In this document: positions 1-6,688 of the stretch, piece by piece | How the letters are laid out: each line of letters starts with the position of its first letter | Numbering within the stretch: position 1 is the stretch's first letter | NCBI GenBank assembly: GCA_002372375.1 | Contig: DFGJ01000042.1 | Location: forward strand, 1-7,504 | Reading direction: 5' to 3' | From: Ruminococcaceae bacterium UBA3753 | Lineage (GTDB): Bacteria; Bacillota; Clostridia; Oscillospirales; Acutalibacteraceae | DNA length: 7,504 nucleotides | The notes under the pieces: model-generated | The model's database searches: none | What the model saw: only the letters and a program-made list of their open reading frames with translations | Told to the model about the DNA's origin: nothing | Made by a program: the position numbers and the translations under genes

Positions 1-1
1 G

Positions 2-61
2 GATGACAAAAAGGATGACAAAAAGAATGACAAAAAGAATGACAAAAAGAATGACAATGTG
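2..61 (+). repeat. 12-bp in-frame tandem repeat (Asp/Asn-Asp-Lys-Lys)
   Basis: Four complete 12-bp units (GATGACAAAAAG twice, then AATGACAAAAAG twice) begin at 2, 14, 26 and 38. A fifth unit at 50 degenerates after six or so bases. Each unit encodes D/N-D-K-K in the frame of the large gene. The array probably continues left of the window. Because the unit is a multiple of three, gain or loss of units would change linker length without shifting the frame. Confidence 0.9.
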
Positions 62-2833
62 GTTTCAGCTATTGGCAAATATCTGACCGAGTTTTATGAC
101 AATAAGCCTATATTTAGTTTGGATAGGTTTCGTTGGTGGGAGAAAGAGGTTCCTAAGTTAAAGGATTTCTTTGATAAGTTTGCTTCCAACTATCCTGTTT
201 TGTACAAAGCTTTGTGTAGTATCGTAGATCCTTTGTCTTTATACAAACTTGCTTGGTCAAATAAAGATATGATAGCGAATGGAATAGATTCATTGTATTT
301 GAAAGGTTCAGACTTGTATAAAAGTTTAACAAACTCAGACTGGTATAAAGCTTCTAAAAATCAGATAGCGAATGGAATAGATTCATTGTATTTGAAAGGT
401 TCAGACTTGTATAAAAGTTTAACAAACTCAGACTGGTATAAAGCTTCTAAAAATCAGATAGCGAATGGAATAGATTCATTGTATTTGAAAGGTTCAGACT
501 GGTATAAAAATTTAACAAACTCAGACTGGTGGAGAAAGTCATCTGCTTTACTGAAGCGATACGGTTGGCCAAAAACAAAGATTGAACAGTTTCTTCCTGT
601 ATTTTTTTACTATACTATTGGCTGGAAGGCAGCGCTGGTTGTTTATGCCCTGGATCGTCTTACTTTTGCAGACTATTTTTTGAGGAATAATATTCAATCT
701 ACTTTGTTGGACTACATTGTGGGATTTTCTAGAATTAAAAATGATACTTTTTTACCTGAGAAATTTTCAGATATTTATAGGACGTTTCTTTCTAATTATA
801 ACAAAATCTTCGATTCCACGCTTCCTGCTTATTTGAAGGAGTTAACAGGCTCTGATGAGTTATGGAACGGTATTAAAGAGTTGGTCCCATCGTTTTCTCC
901 TTTGGATTTACCTTTTCTTTATTTTATGGGAATGGGACGCGCGTATGTTGCGCTTAAATTGGCTTTTAAGTATTTCTCATGGACTGGTGAGCAAAGAAAA
1001 GGTGTTAAAGACTTGTTGAAGAAAGCCTCTACACCCGAAAATTTGGCAGCTGCTTTAATTGTGGCGTTTCCTTTCATGGCACTGTATGCAAGCGGTGCCT
1101 CCAAGGTTTTCGATTATCCGCTGTTTAAATATACTGGTTTTGGTTTGCTTAGTAAGCTTGGTTATAACCTTTTTAACAACAGGTTGTTTGAGAAAATCTG
1201 GGGCCGTGTTCCTGTGTTCCAGACCTTGGCTAAGTTTGCTGCTGCTTACGAACGCGGCGACTATTTCTCCAAAGCGTTTATTATGCCATTTGTCAAGGCT
1301 GCGGGGCTTCATTTTGGTGGTCCTGTAGGTTATGCTGCAGCGTCATCGTTTGACAATGGGCTTTTAAAAGGTCTGTGTAAGTATTATACCTTGGGAATTG
1401 CTAGTTACCTTACCAATCCAGCTATAGCTATTGGCAGTAGTTTGTTGTGGGATACTTTGTCATCGTTTTCGTTTAAATCTGCCTGGGGTTCTTTGTCTGA
1501 GTATGATGCTGAAAATCTGGAAAAAGCAATCAAGCAGTGTGAGGAATCCGGATATTCGTTTGAAAGCTTAAAAAATCTTAGCAATTTAGTAGACCATTTG
1601 CATTCACGTAATAGGGACGCTGCTGTTATGAAGAAAGCAGGTGAAAAGAAAGACAAAGTTGGTAAAGTTTTGCCATTTACAAAACAAGAACAGCTCCTGA
1701 ACAAAGTAGTTGCGTGCTATGGTAAATGCCTGTTGAAAAGTGTTAAAGAGAGAAAACAGGATGCTATTTGTGCTTTGCTGAATAAAATAACTGATCAGGG
1801 CTTGTTCTGGGCAGTAATGTTCAGGAATATAAATGATGGCTCAAAAGCTTCTACAAAAGTTTGGAATGAAATGGTGGCATTTAGTGGTGGAGCTATGGAC
1901 AACAGATTCAACATAATTTTTAGAATTTTAGGCTATGATTTTAAACGTAAGGAGGATAATGATCTAACTTTGGAGATTTTGAAGCCTTTACTAGATTTTC
2001 TTTCAGATTCAGCAGATGAAGATGCGCGGGAAAGTATGTTTACTAAAATAAAGGAAATATATGTAAATAAATTGGAAGATGTAAAATGTGCTTTCGAAAT
2101 CAATGATGATATAGATGAAGAACATGTAAAGGAGCAGGTGCTTGACTTTTTGGCTAAGATGTTTCGTGGCAAAGAAGAGATTCTTGCGAGTAGAATGAAA
2201 GTTTTGAGAAATAAAGTTGAGGAACTTGAAGCATTTTCTAAAGGGGTGGAGTCACTTGATGCTGATGTGCAAAAGGCTGTTGAGAAAAGTGAATTTCTTA
2301 AAAACGAAAAATTAGGAAAGATACGAGAAATAGATGGAAGGCTTGAAGGAGTAAAAGCGGAGTATAGAGATATGGAGGCTCGTGAGAAAAATGCTACAAG
2401 TAGTTATATAAACAGTGTTAAGAATGCGGCGAATTCTCTGATTCCGGGCTGTTTTGATGAAAATGAACCTGCTCATAATGGGCGGTTGGGTTATTTTGGC
2501 GCTAATGATAATAAACAAAGAGTAAAGTCAATGGCTGAAATGAGGATTAACGAGGCGCAAGTTCGTTTAGCACAAAGACTTAGTGATTTGAATTCTCAAA
2601 AAATGAAGGATCTGCGTGAATTAGAGGATAGGCGGGACCTTGTTAAACGAAAATATGACAAAGAAATTAGCGCTTTGGATGATAAAATCGGTAGTATCAA
2701 TGAGAGTAAGCGTGAAATGCTTGATAGGGAGGGGAAAGTTTCTGCTGAAGAAGAAGTTAAAAAAGGCTTTAAAGATCAATTTGAGAAGTTATGTAATATG
2801 CCGTTAAGTGCACTAGATTCTGATACTAATTAG
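2..2833 (+). CDS. Large repeat and coiled-coil protein, 5' end outside the window
   Basis: I do not recognise this protein. The frame is open from base 2, so 943 codons are visible and the true start lies upstream. The GTG at 59 has no Shine-Dalgarno site and sits inside the open frame. Seen, in order: a Lys/Asp/Asn-rich tetrapeptide repeat (bases 2-61); three tandem 31-residue units (272-529) rich in Trp and Tyr; a region with several hydrophobic, aromatic stretches (about 590-690, 910-985, 1040-1120, 1300-1470) that could be membrane-associated or buried helices; a mixed charged region; and two long Glu/Lys/Arg-rich coiled-coil stretches (about 2170-2400 and 2530-2790). It ends with two consecutive TAG codons. 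No enzyme motif or LPxTG sorting signal is seen, and any signal peptide would be off-window. A surface, structural or host-interaction protein is possible but only inferred. The coding call is secure; the function is unknown. Confidence 0.9.
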   Translation, partial: DDKKDDKKNDKKNDKKNDNVVSAIGKYLTEFYDNKPIFSLDRFRWWEKEVPKLKDFFDKFASNYPVLYKALCSIVDPLSLYKLAWSNKDMIANGIDSLYLKGSDLYKSLTNSDWYKASKNQIANGIDSLYLKGSDLYKSLTNSDWYKASKNQIANGIDSLYLKGSDWYKNLTNSDWWRKSSALLKRYGWPKTKIEQFLPVFFYYTIGWKAALVVYALDRLTFADYFLRNNIQSTLLDYIVGFSRIKNDTFLPEKFSDIYRTFLSNYNKIFDSTLPAYLKELTGSDELWNGIKELVPSFSPLDLPFLYFMGMGRAYVALKLAFKYFSWTGEQRKGVKDLLKKASTPENLAAALIVAFPFMALYASGASKVFDYPLFKYTGFGLLSKLGYNLFNNRLFEKIWGRVPVFQTLAKFAAAYERGDYFSKAFIMPFVKAAGLHFGGPVGYAAASSFDNGLLKGLCKYYTLGIASYLTNPAIAIGSSLLWDTLSSFSFKSAWGSLSEYDAENLEKAIKQCEESGYSFESLKNLSNLVDHLHSRNRDAAVMKKAGEKKDKVGKVLPFTKQEQLLNKVVACYGKCLLKSVKERKQDAICALLNKITDQGLFWAVMFRNINDGSKASTKVWNEMVAFSGGAMDNRFNIIFRILGYDFKRKEDNDLTLEILKPLLDFLSDSADEDARESMFTKIKEIYVNKLEDVKCAFEINDDIDEEHVKEQVLDFLAKMFRGKEEILASRMKVLRNKVEELEAFSKGVESLDADVQKAVEKSEFLKNEKLGKIREIDGRLEGVKAEYRDMEAREKNATSSYINSVKNAANSLIPGCFDENEPAHNGRLGYFGANDNKQRVKSMAEMRINEAQVRLAQRLSDLNSQKMKDLRELEDRRDLVKRKYDKEISALDDKIGSINESKREMLDREGKVSAEEEVKKGFKDQFEKLCNMPLSALDSDTN
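272..529 (+). repeat. 93-bp tandem repeat inside the large gene, 2.8 copies
   Basis: Units start at 272, 365 and 458. Units 1 and 2 are identical over all 93 bases. Unit 3 matches for its first 72 bases with two differences (TTG to TGG, AGT to AAT), then diverges. Each 31-residue unit begins IANGIDSLYLKG and contains two SD(L/W)YK half-motifs, so it may derive from an older repeat of about 10 residues. The perfect identity, including third codon positions, points to recent duplication or homogenisation. Confidence 0.9.
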
Positions 2834-2854
2834 TAGTTTGGCGTGCTTCGGGCT

Positions 2855-2884
2855 TTGTGTAAGTGTTTATTAGAAGTGTATTAT
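2855..2884 (+). promoter_or_regulatory. Candidate sigma-A-type promoter for folP-folB
   Basis: The spacer between the large gene and folP holds TTGTGT (2855-2860), 18 bases, then TATTAT (2879-2884). The -10 matches the consensus at five of six positions, but the -35 at only three. It would give a leader of about 60 bases. No hairpin plus T-tract terminator for the upstream gene is seen in this spacer. This is a weak call made by eye. Confidence 0.3.
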
Positions 2885-2936
2885 GTGGTTCGCTGTTGGG
2901 TAGGGTTCATAGGTCGGGTTTCGTTTAAGCTTCTTT

Positions 2937-2943
2937 AGGAGGT
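2937..2943 (+). promoter_or_regulatory. Shine-Dalgarno site that fixes the TTG start of folP
   Basis: AGGAGGT lies 9 bases before the TTG at 2953. This near-perfect site supports TTG as the start. The first in-frame ATG (2971) encodes the Met that begins the conserved first strand MGILNVTPDSF, so starting there would cut into the fold. Confidence 0.85.
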
Positions 2944-2952
2944 GCGGATTTT

Positions 2953-3876
2953 TTGGAGTTACCACAGATAATGGGTATTTTGAACGTGACTCCGGATTCG
3001 TTCTCTGACGGAGGAAAGTACTTCGACCCTGTGTCTGCCACTGATAAGGCGAATGGTTTGGTTGCAGACGGTGCAGATATATTGGATGTAGGCGCACAAA
3101 GTACACGGCCCGGTTATGTTTCAATTTCTGCCGGTGAAGAGATTTTGCGTATCCGGCCGGTGTTGGAAAGGCTGTCTAGAGAAATTTCGGTACCTATTTC
3201 CGTTGATACGTATTATGCAGAAGTTGCAACTTTAGCAGCAGATTTTGGTGTAAAATTTTTAAATGTCACCTATGGATTTACCGATATCGAGATGGCACAA
3301 GTTGCCAAATCTTATGATCTGTACTGTATCATCAATTATTGTGGCCCTAATAGTGGTATGCGCTCTTTCTTTTTAAATCAAGTAAGATTGGCGAAGGAGT
3401 ATGGAATCGATAAAAATAGGATTTATCTTGATCCCGGTATAGGATTTGGTAAGACTTTTTTAGAAGATTTTGATATAATAACAAATGTTAGCAAGTATAA
3501 AATTGGCGATTATCCTGTGCTTTTGGGTATATCCAGAAAAAGAGTGGTTCATGTAGTTTCCAGTCTTTTGGGACTTGGTGTCACTGGAACTATGCATGAA
3601 GTAGAGGGTTTGGTGAACCAGCACGAGGATTATTTGAGTAAAGCAGATATTAATTCTGTGGTGGGCAGTAGTTTTTTTAGTGAAATTAAGAGTTTAGTCA
3701 AGCTTTTTGAAGGTAATATCTCAGAAGAATACTTTGAAAATTCTGATGATCGCGATTTTGTTACTGGTATATTAAATATAGTAGCTGCAAGAAGTGGTGC
3801 AAATTTATTAAGAGTACATAATGTTAGACTAAGTAGAAAAATATTGAAGATCTATGAATGGTCTTCGAGGAGATAA
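2953..3876 (+). CDS. folP: Dihydropteroate synthase
   Basis: FolP joins 6-hydroxymethyl-7,8-dihydropterin pyrophosphate to p-aminobenzoate to make dihydropteroate in cytoplasmic folate synthesis; it is the sulfonamide target. The 307-residue TIM-barrel protein shows the family signatures: ILNVTPDSFSDGG (9-21), DVGAQSTRPG (45-54), SVDT (83-86), LDPGIGFGK (159-167), ISRKR (193-197) and RVHN (287-290). By alignment, E. coli Asn22, Asp96, Asn115, Asp185, Lys221, Arg255 and His257 are all kept. Odd points: about 55 extra residues lie between ISRKR and RVH, the usual Asn-Asp reads Asn-Val (104-105), and the usual MHM strand reads INY (127-129). It starts with TTG behind AGGAGGT. folB follows after 10 bp, so the two are probably co-transcribed. 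Identity is firm; normal activity is likely but not proven, given the changes. Confidence 0.95.
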   Translation: MELPQIMGILNVTPDSFSDGGKYFDPVSATDKANGLVADGADILDVGAQSTRPGYVSISAGEEILRIRPVLERLSREISVPISVDTYYAEVATLAADFGVKFLNVTYGFTDIEMAQVAKSYDLYCIINYCGPNSGMRSFFLNQVRLAKEYGIDKNRIYLDPGIGFGKTFLEDFDIITNVSKYKIGDYPVLLGISRKRVVHVVSSLLGLGVTGTMHEVEGLVNQHEDYLSKADINSVVGSSFFSEIKSLVKLFEGNISEEYFENSDDRDFVTGILNIVAARSGANLLRVHNVRLSRKILKIYEWSSRR

Positions 3877-3886
3877 GGAAAATGCA

Positions 3887-4288
3887 ATGTATAGCGAAAG
3901 ACATAATAGTAAGATCATCATAAAAGGGCTGAAGATTTACGCGTACCATGGAAAGTTGCCTGAGGAAAAGAAATTAGGACAATTTTTTCTATTGGATTTA
4001 GTAATTTATTTTAACTTTTTAGAGAATGTGCCTAGTGATACATTGGAAAATACTATTAATTACGTTGAAGTAATAAATTTTATCAAGGAGAAATTTACAG
4101 AGAAAAACTTCAACTTGATTGAAACGGCGGCCGAGTATTTATGTGATTCTGTTCTAAAATATTTTCAAAAGATTTATAAAGTTGATATTACTTTAAGGAA
4201 ACCCACGCCACCCGTTAATGCGGATTTTGATTACGTAGCGGTGGAGGTTATGAAATCCAGAGACAGTCTTGGTTCAGTTTTACTGTAA
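3887..4288 (+). CDS. folB: Dihydroneopterin aldolase
   Basis: FolB cleaves 7,8-dihydroneopterin to 6-hydroxymethyl-7,8-dihydropterin and glycolaldehyde, two steps before FolP acts. The 133-residue protein has the normal family length. It shows YAYHG (18-22), EEKKLGQFF (26-34), NYVEV (58-62), LIETAAE (77-83) and LRKPTPPV (103-110). Glu27, Tyr59, Glu79 and Lys105 match S. aureus Glu22, Tyr54, Glu74 and Lys100 in spacing, so the active site looks intact. I chose ATG 3887 because AAGGA (3875-3879), overlapping the folP stop, lies 7 bases upstream. An in-frame ATG at 3854 would overlap folP and add 11 residues not typical of the family. No folK follows, although folK is often next to or fused with folB in related bacteria. 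The gene ends 7 bp from the convergent spoIIR. Confidence 0.93.
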   Translation: MYSERHNSKIIIKGLKIYAYHGKLPEEKKLGQFFLLDLVIYFNFLENVPSDTLENTINYVEVINFIKEKFTEKNFNLIETAAEYLCDSVLKYFQKIYKVDITLRKPTPPVNADFDYVAVEVMKSRDSLGSVLL

Positions 4289-4295
4289 ATGTAAT

Positions 4296-4895
4296 TTATT
4301 TGTTTATTTTTTGTTTCAAATTCTTGCAAATTTCCAAAATTTTAAATTTTGCCTTAAATTTTCTTTTTCTAATGCAATTTACTTCTTCTTTTGAAAGTTT
4401 CTTATCCACGTTGTTTTTTTTTGCTGTACCAACACAAATTACAGGAAATAATATGCACCACCAATTTTTACCTTTACCTTCTCCAATTTTTATTTCTAAT
4501 GCATCATAGTTCCCAGCAGGCAAAATAAAATGTTCGTATTCCCTTGTTTTAAAGTATGATTGTTTGACAGTTATTTTTGTTTTGTAGTTATCACTTCGTT
4601 TTTTCAGCTCTTGTTCAGCGATTCTCTTCATTTCATGTAGATTTTTTTTACAAACTTTCTTCGCATCTTCTTTACTCTTAGTTTGACTTAAAATTTTGCA
4701 CATAAAATTTTGTACTTTGTCTCTTATACAAAATTTTATATTTTGATCAATTTCCGAATTTGAATTTGCAATTATATGAAGTCGTAAAATTTCCGAACTT
4801 ATATTTTCGCAAATAACACTAAAATTTACAAAATTAAATAAAATAGTGAAAATGATCCCTAAAAGTATAGATTTTTCTAGTCTATTTGTATTCAT
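4296..4895 (-). CDS. spoIIR: Stage II sporulation protein R
   Basis: SpoIIR is made in the forespore under sigma F and exported to the intermembrane space, where it triggers SpoIIGA to process pro-sigma E in the mother cell. The 199-residue protein is slightly shorter than B. subtilis SpoIIR. It has a hydrophobic N-terminal segment (about 9-28), then the family motif LRLHIIANSNSEIDQ (37-51), LPAGNYDAL (125-133) and IGEGKGKNWWCILFP (137-151), followed by a Lys-rich tail. These are the diagnostic blocks and the frame is intact. The start is uncertain. ATG 4895 has only AGGG 12 bases upstream. A TTG at 4907 would add four residues but has AGGG directly touching it, so I prefer the ATG. Its presence implies a sporulation pathway, or a recent history of one. 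The gene converges on folB with no visible terminator between them. Confidence 0.93.
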   Translation of the reverse strand: MNTNRLEKSILLGIIFTILFNFVNFSVICENISSEILRLHIIANSNSEIDQNIKFCIRDKVQNFMCKILSQTKSKEDAKKVCKKNLHEMKRIAEQELKKRSDNYKTKITVKQSYFKTREYEHFILPAGNYDALEIKIGEGKGKNWWCILFPVICVGTAKKNNVDKKLSKEEVNCIRKRKFKAKFKILEICKNLKQKINK

Positions 4896-5044
4896 AAAAT
4901 CTACCAACCCTGTAAATGAACAAAACGCATCGTTCTAAGTATTGGTAAATTTTTATTTTTTTATTCACGTCAGTTGCGCCCTTTTATGGAAGTAATGCTC
5001 CAAAAACCCAAGGATAGGAAGAATTTTACTTGCAATAAAAATAT

Positions 5045-5490
5045 TTTTTACATATCTTAAAGTTTTAATAGAATAACATCTGTAACAAACAGATAAATAT
5101 CATTAAAAAATCAAAAATTTATTAATACTATCATAATCCTTAAATAAACTACGACACACCACCTTTTTAACAAATGGCTCCATGAGTTCTTAGTCAAAAA
5201 GTGAAATTTAAGTTAAGAGATAAAGTCAACACAAAAGCACTGCCGTTCATTCTAGCAAACCGCAAAGAAAAACCGGCAAATAAATTTTTAGCTTTGTCCT
5301 ACAACCTTTAAAGTGAAAGAGTCTACCACAAAAATCACAAAAAAACGACTCTCTTCCTGCAAAACACATGAAAATCCGACCTCATTATCTTTAAAACCAA
5401 TCCAGGAAACCTGCAACCGTTCCTGCATCAATCAACCTGGCATCTTAAAACACTCCACAAAAGCCACTAAGATTTTACATTACTTCTAAA
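5045..5490 (-). pseudogene. rsmG: Decayed, 5'-truncated tandem copy of rsmG
   Basis: This gap runs parallel to intact rsmG at a shift that stays between about 580 and 625 bases. Anchors seen by eye: TTTTAACAAATGG at 5165 and again at 5766; CGACAC..CACC before it; and an 80-base block at 5365-5444 that matches 5971-6050 with about 11 differences, one of them a deletion. That block encodes the SAM-binding motif I: the intact IDVGTGAG reads IDAGTVAG here, followed by a frameshift and then FPGLVLKIMR in another frame. Outside the block the resemblance is patchy and weak. The copy lacks the first third of the gene and has no usable open frame or start. It lies directly downstream of its parent in the same orientation, consistent with an old tandem duplication followed by decay. 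The core match is strong; the outer limits are approximate. Confidence 0.75.
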
Positions 5491-5526
5491 AAATCAAAAT
5501 AAAAATTTATAATAAAATGTAAAAAA

Positions 5527-6279
5527 CTAAGCGTTCACTTTAACTTCACCCAGTATTTTTTTTCGAATCTGTCCAGTCTGCCTTGGATATCTTTTTGGTG
5601 TAGAGTGAAATTTCTTGTAAAGAACAAGGCATCTGTACATATTTTCAGGTAAAACATACTCCGTAACCTTTTCTAATTTTGTACCTAAGGCAATAGATGC
5701 ATTCTCACTTAAATCTACTTCTTCCTCTGCCTTTTTTGATTTCATTGCGACAAAAATCCCCTGCATTTTAACAAATGGAACACAATACTCAAGTAGCTGT
5801 ACCATTGGAGCAACTGCTCGTGCAACCGCAAAATCAAATTTTTCTCTGTAAAGCTCCATTTTACCCGCTGTCTCGGCGCGAAAATGCATCAACTCTAAAT
5901 TCCTTATGTTCAAAGCAGACTTAACTTCGGCAATAAATCTTAATCTTTTGTTCAACGAATCTAAAAGTGACACATGAAGATCCGGCCGCATTATTTTCAA
6001 AACCAATCCAGGAAACCCTGCACCCGTTCCTACATCAATCAACTTAGCACCCACCGGGATCTTCAAATGTTTTAATAGCATTAAGCTATCCAAAAAGTGC
6101 TTTATTACTATCTCACCGGTATCAGTCAACGAAGTTAAATCTATCTTCTGATTCCATTCATTTAGCACTTCAAAATAAATTCGCATCTGATTAACATCAT
6201 TTTTAGTCAACTCTATACCCTCTGTTGCCGCCTTCTCTTCAAGCAAATTGCTAAATTCATTTTTTAAACCCATAAACAT
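5527..6279 (-). CDS. rsmG: 16S rRNA (guanine527-N7)-methyltransferase RsmG
   Basis: RsmG (GidB) uses S-adenosylmethionine to methylate N7 of G527 in the 530 loop of 16S rRNA; its loss gives low-level streptomycin resistance in many bacteria. The 250-residue protein is close to the usual length. It shows WNQKIDLTS (42-50), HFLDSL (61-66), the SAM-binding motif LIDVGTGAGFPGL (80-92), KRLRFIAEV (111-119), FAVARAVAP (150-158) and the C-terminal YPRQTG (231-236). The start is fixed by GAAGGAG (6287-6293), 7 bases before ATG 6279; a second in-frame ATG at 6273 is too far from that site. The usual neighbours mnmE, mnmG and parA are absent. A decayed copy of the same gene lies just downstream. Identity is firm. 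Confidence 0.95.
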   Translation of the reverse strand: MFMGLKNEFSNLLEEKAATEGIELTKNDVNQMRIYFEVLNEWNQKIDLTSLTDTGEIVIKHFLDSLMLLKHLKIPVGAKLIDVGTGAGFPGLVLKIMRPDLHVSLLDSLNKRLRFIAEVKSALNIRNLELMHFRAETAGKMELYREKFDFAVARAVAPMVQLLEYCVPFVKMQGIFVAMKSKKAEEEVDLSENASIALGTKLEKVTEYVLPENMYRCLVLYKKFHSTPKRYPRQTGQIRKKILGEVKVNA

Positions 6280-6286
6280 CTATTTT

Positions 6287-6360
6287 CTCCTTCTTTATTT
6301 TTATAAAAAACTCCCCTTGTAAAAAGCCAAATAACCTCCTCTTTTGATATTCATCCTCCT
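6287..6360 (-). promoter_or_regulatory. rsmG leader with four Shine-Dalgarno-like motifs
   Basis: On the minus strand the leader carries AGGAGG (6360-6355), AGGAGG (6340-6335), AAGGGGAG (6318-6311) and GAAGGAG (6293-6287). Only the last is well placed for rsmG. The first touches an ATG (6354) that would open a 17-codon frame, MNIKRGGYLAFYKGSFL, ending at 6301. The second precedes an in-frame TTG by 4 bases. This could be a leader peptide or standby ribosome sites, or just purine-rich sequence. Confidence 0.4.
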
Positions 6361-6380
6361 ATGTACACCGACACTTATAT

Positions 6381-6407
6381 ATTATCAAAATTTGTTTTAC
6401 ACGTCCA
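6381..6407 (-). promoter_or_regulatory. Weak candidate promoter for rsmG
   Basis: On the minus strand TGGACG (6407-6402, four of six matches to TTGACA) is followed after 15 bases by GATAAT (6386-6381, five of six matches to TATAAT). The spacer is short for sigma A. It sits just ahead of the rsmG leader, which is the main reason to note it. Confidence 0.25.
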
Positions 6408-6410
6408 GTC

Positions 6411-6688
6411 TTATGTTAATATATATAATAAATAATGTCTATATTTTTTTGTAAAAAACATTTCAACAAAAGGAATCTATTGCTACTTTTTTATGAGAAT
6501 ATGGTAATGAATTTTAGATAGAGTAAACTTTTTAGTGCAAAAATATTAAAAGCAATAAAATTTGTAATAAAAACAACCACAAGCAGATGCTAAATCTTAT
6601 TCATATTTCTGGAAAAGTGATTGTATTTTGTTACAAATTCAGAATGATAAATTTTTATTTTAAAAGGATTTTTATAGAAGCAAACTAT
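6411..6688. other. AT-rich gap with no recognisable feature
   Basis: This stretch of about 280 bases is very AT-rich and has stops in all frames. I see no gene remnant, hairpin terminator or repeat array in it. A TTATGTTAAT string near 6411 resembles one arm of a dif site, but the partner arm is missing. Confidence 0.5.

Noticed and set aside
59..61. GTG at 59 as start of the large gene
   Set aside because: The frame is open to base 2 and upstream sequence encodes the same repeat; there is no Shine-Dalgarno site before 59.
4339..4355. Palindrome CAAAATTT-T-AAATTTTG inside spoIIR
   Set aside because: It is AT-only apart from the ends, lies within coding sequence, and is expected by chance in DNA this AT-rich.
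4300..4509. Plus-strand open frame opposite spoIIR
   Set aside because: It is the shadow of spoIIR; it has no ribosome-binding site, and the minus-strand protein is clearly recognised.
4971..4998. Sigma-F-like promoter ahead of spoIIR (GCATT and GGCGCAACTG on the minus strand)
   Set aside because: The elements match loosely (one mismatch each), but the spacer is 13 bases instead of the usual 15 or so. Sigma F control of spoIIR is known from B. subtilis, but the sequence evidence here is too weak.
5473..5524. Inverted repeat TTTTACATT / AATGTAAAA just after the rsmG stop as a terminator
   Set aside because: The stem is almost pure AT, the loop is 34 bases, and no clean U tract follows a stable hairpin.
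6411..6440. dif-like recombination site (TTATGTTAAT)
   Set aside because: Only one arm resembles XerD binding sequence; the central region and the XerC arm do not match.
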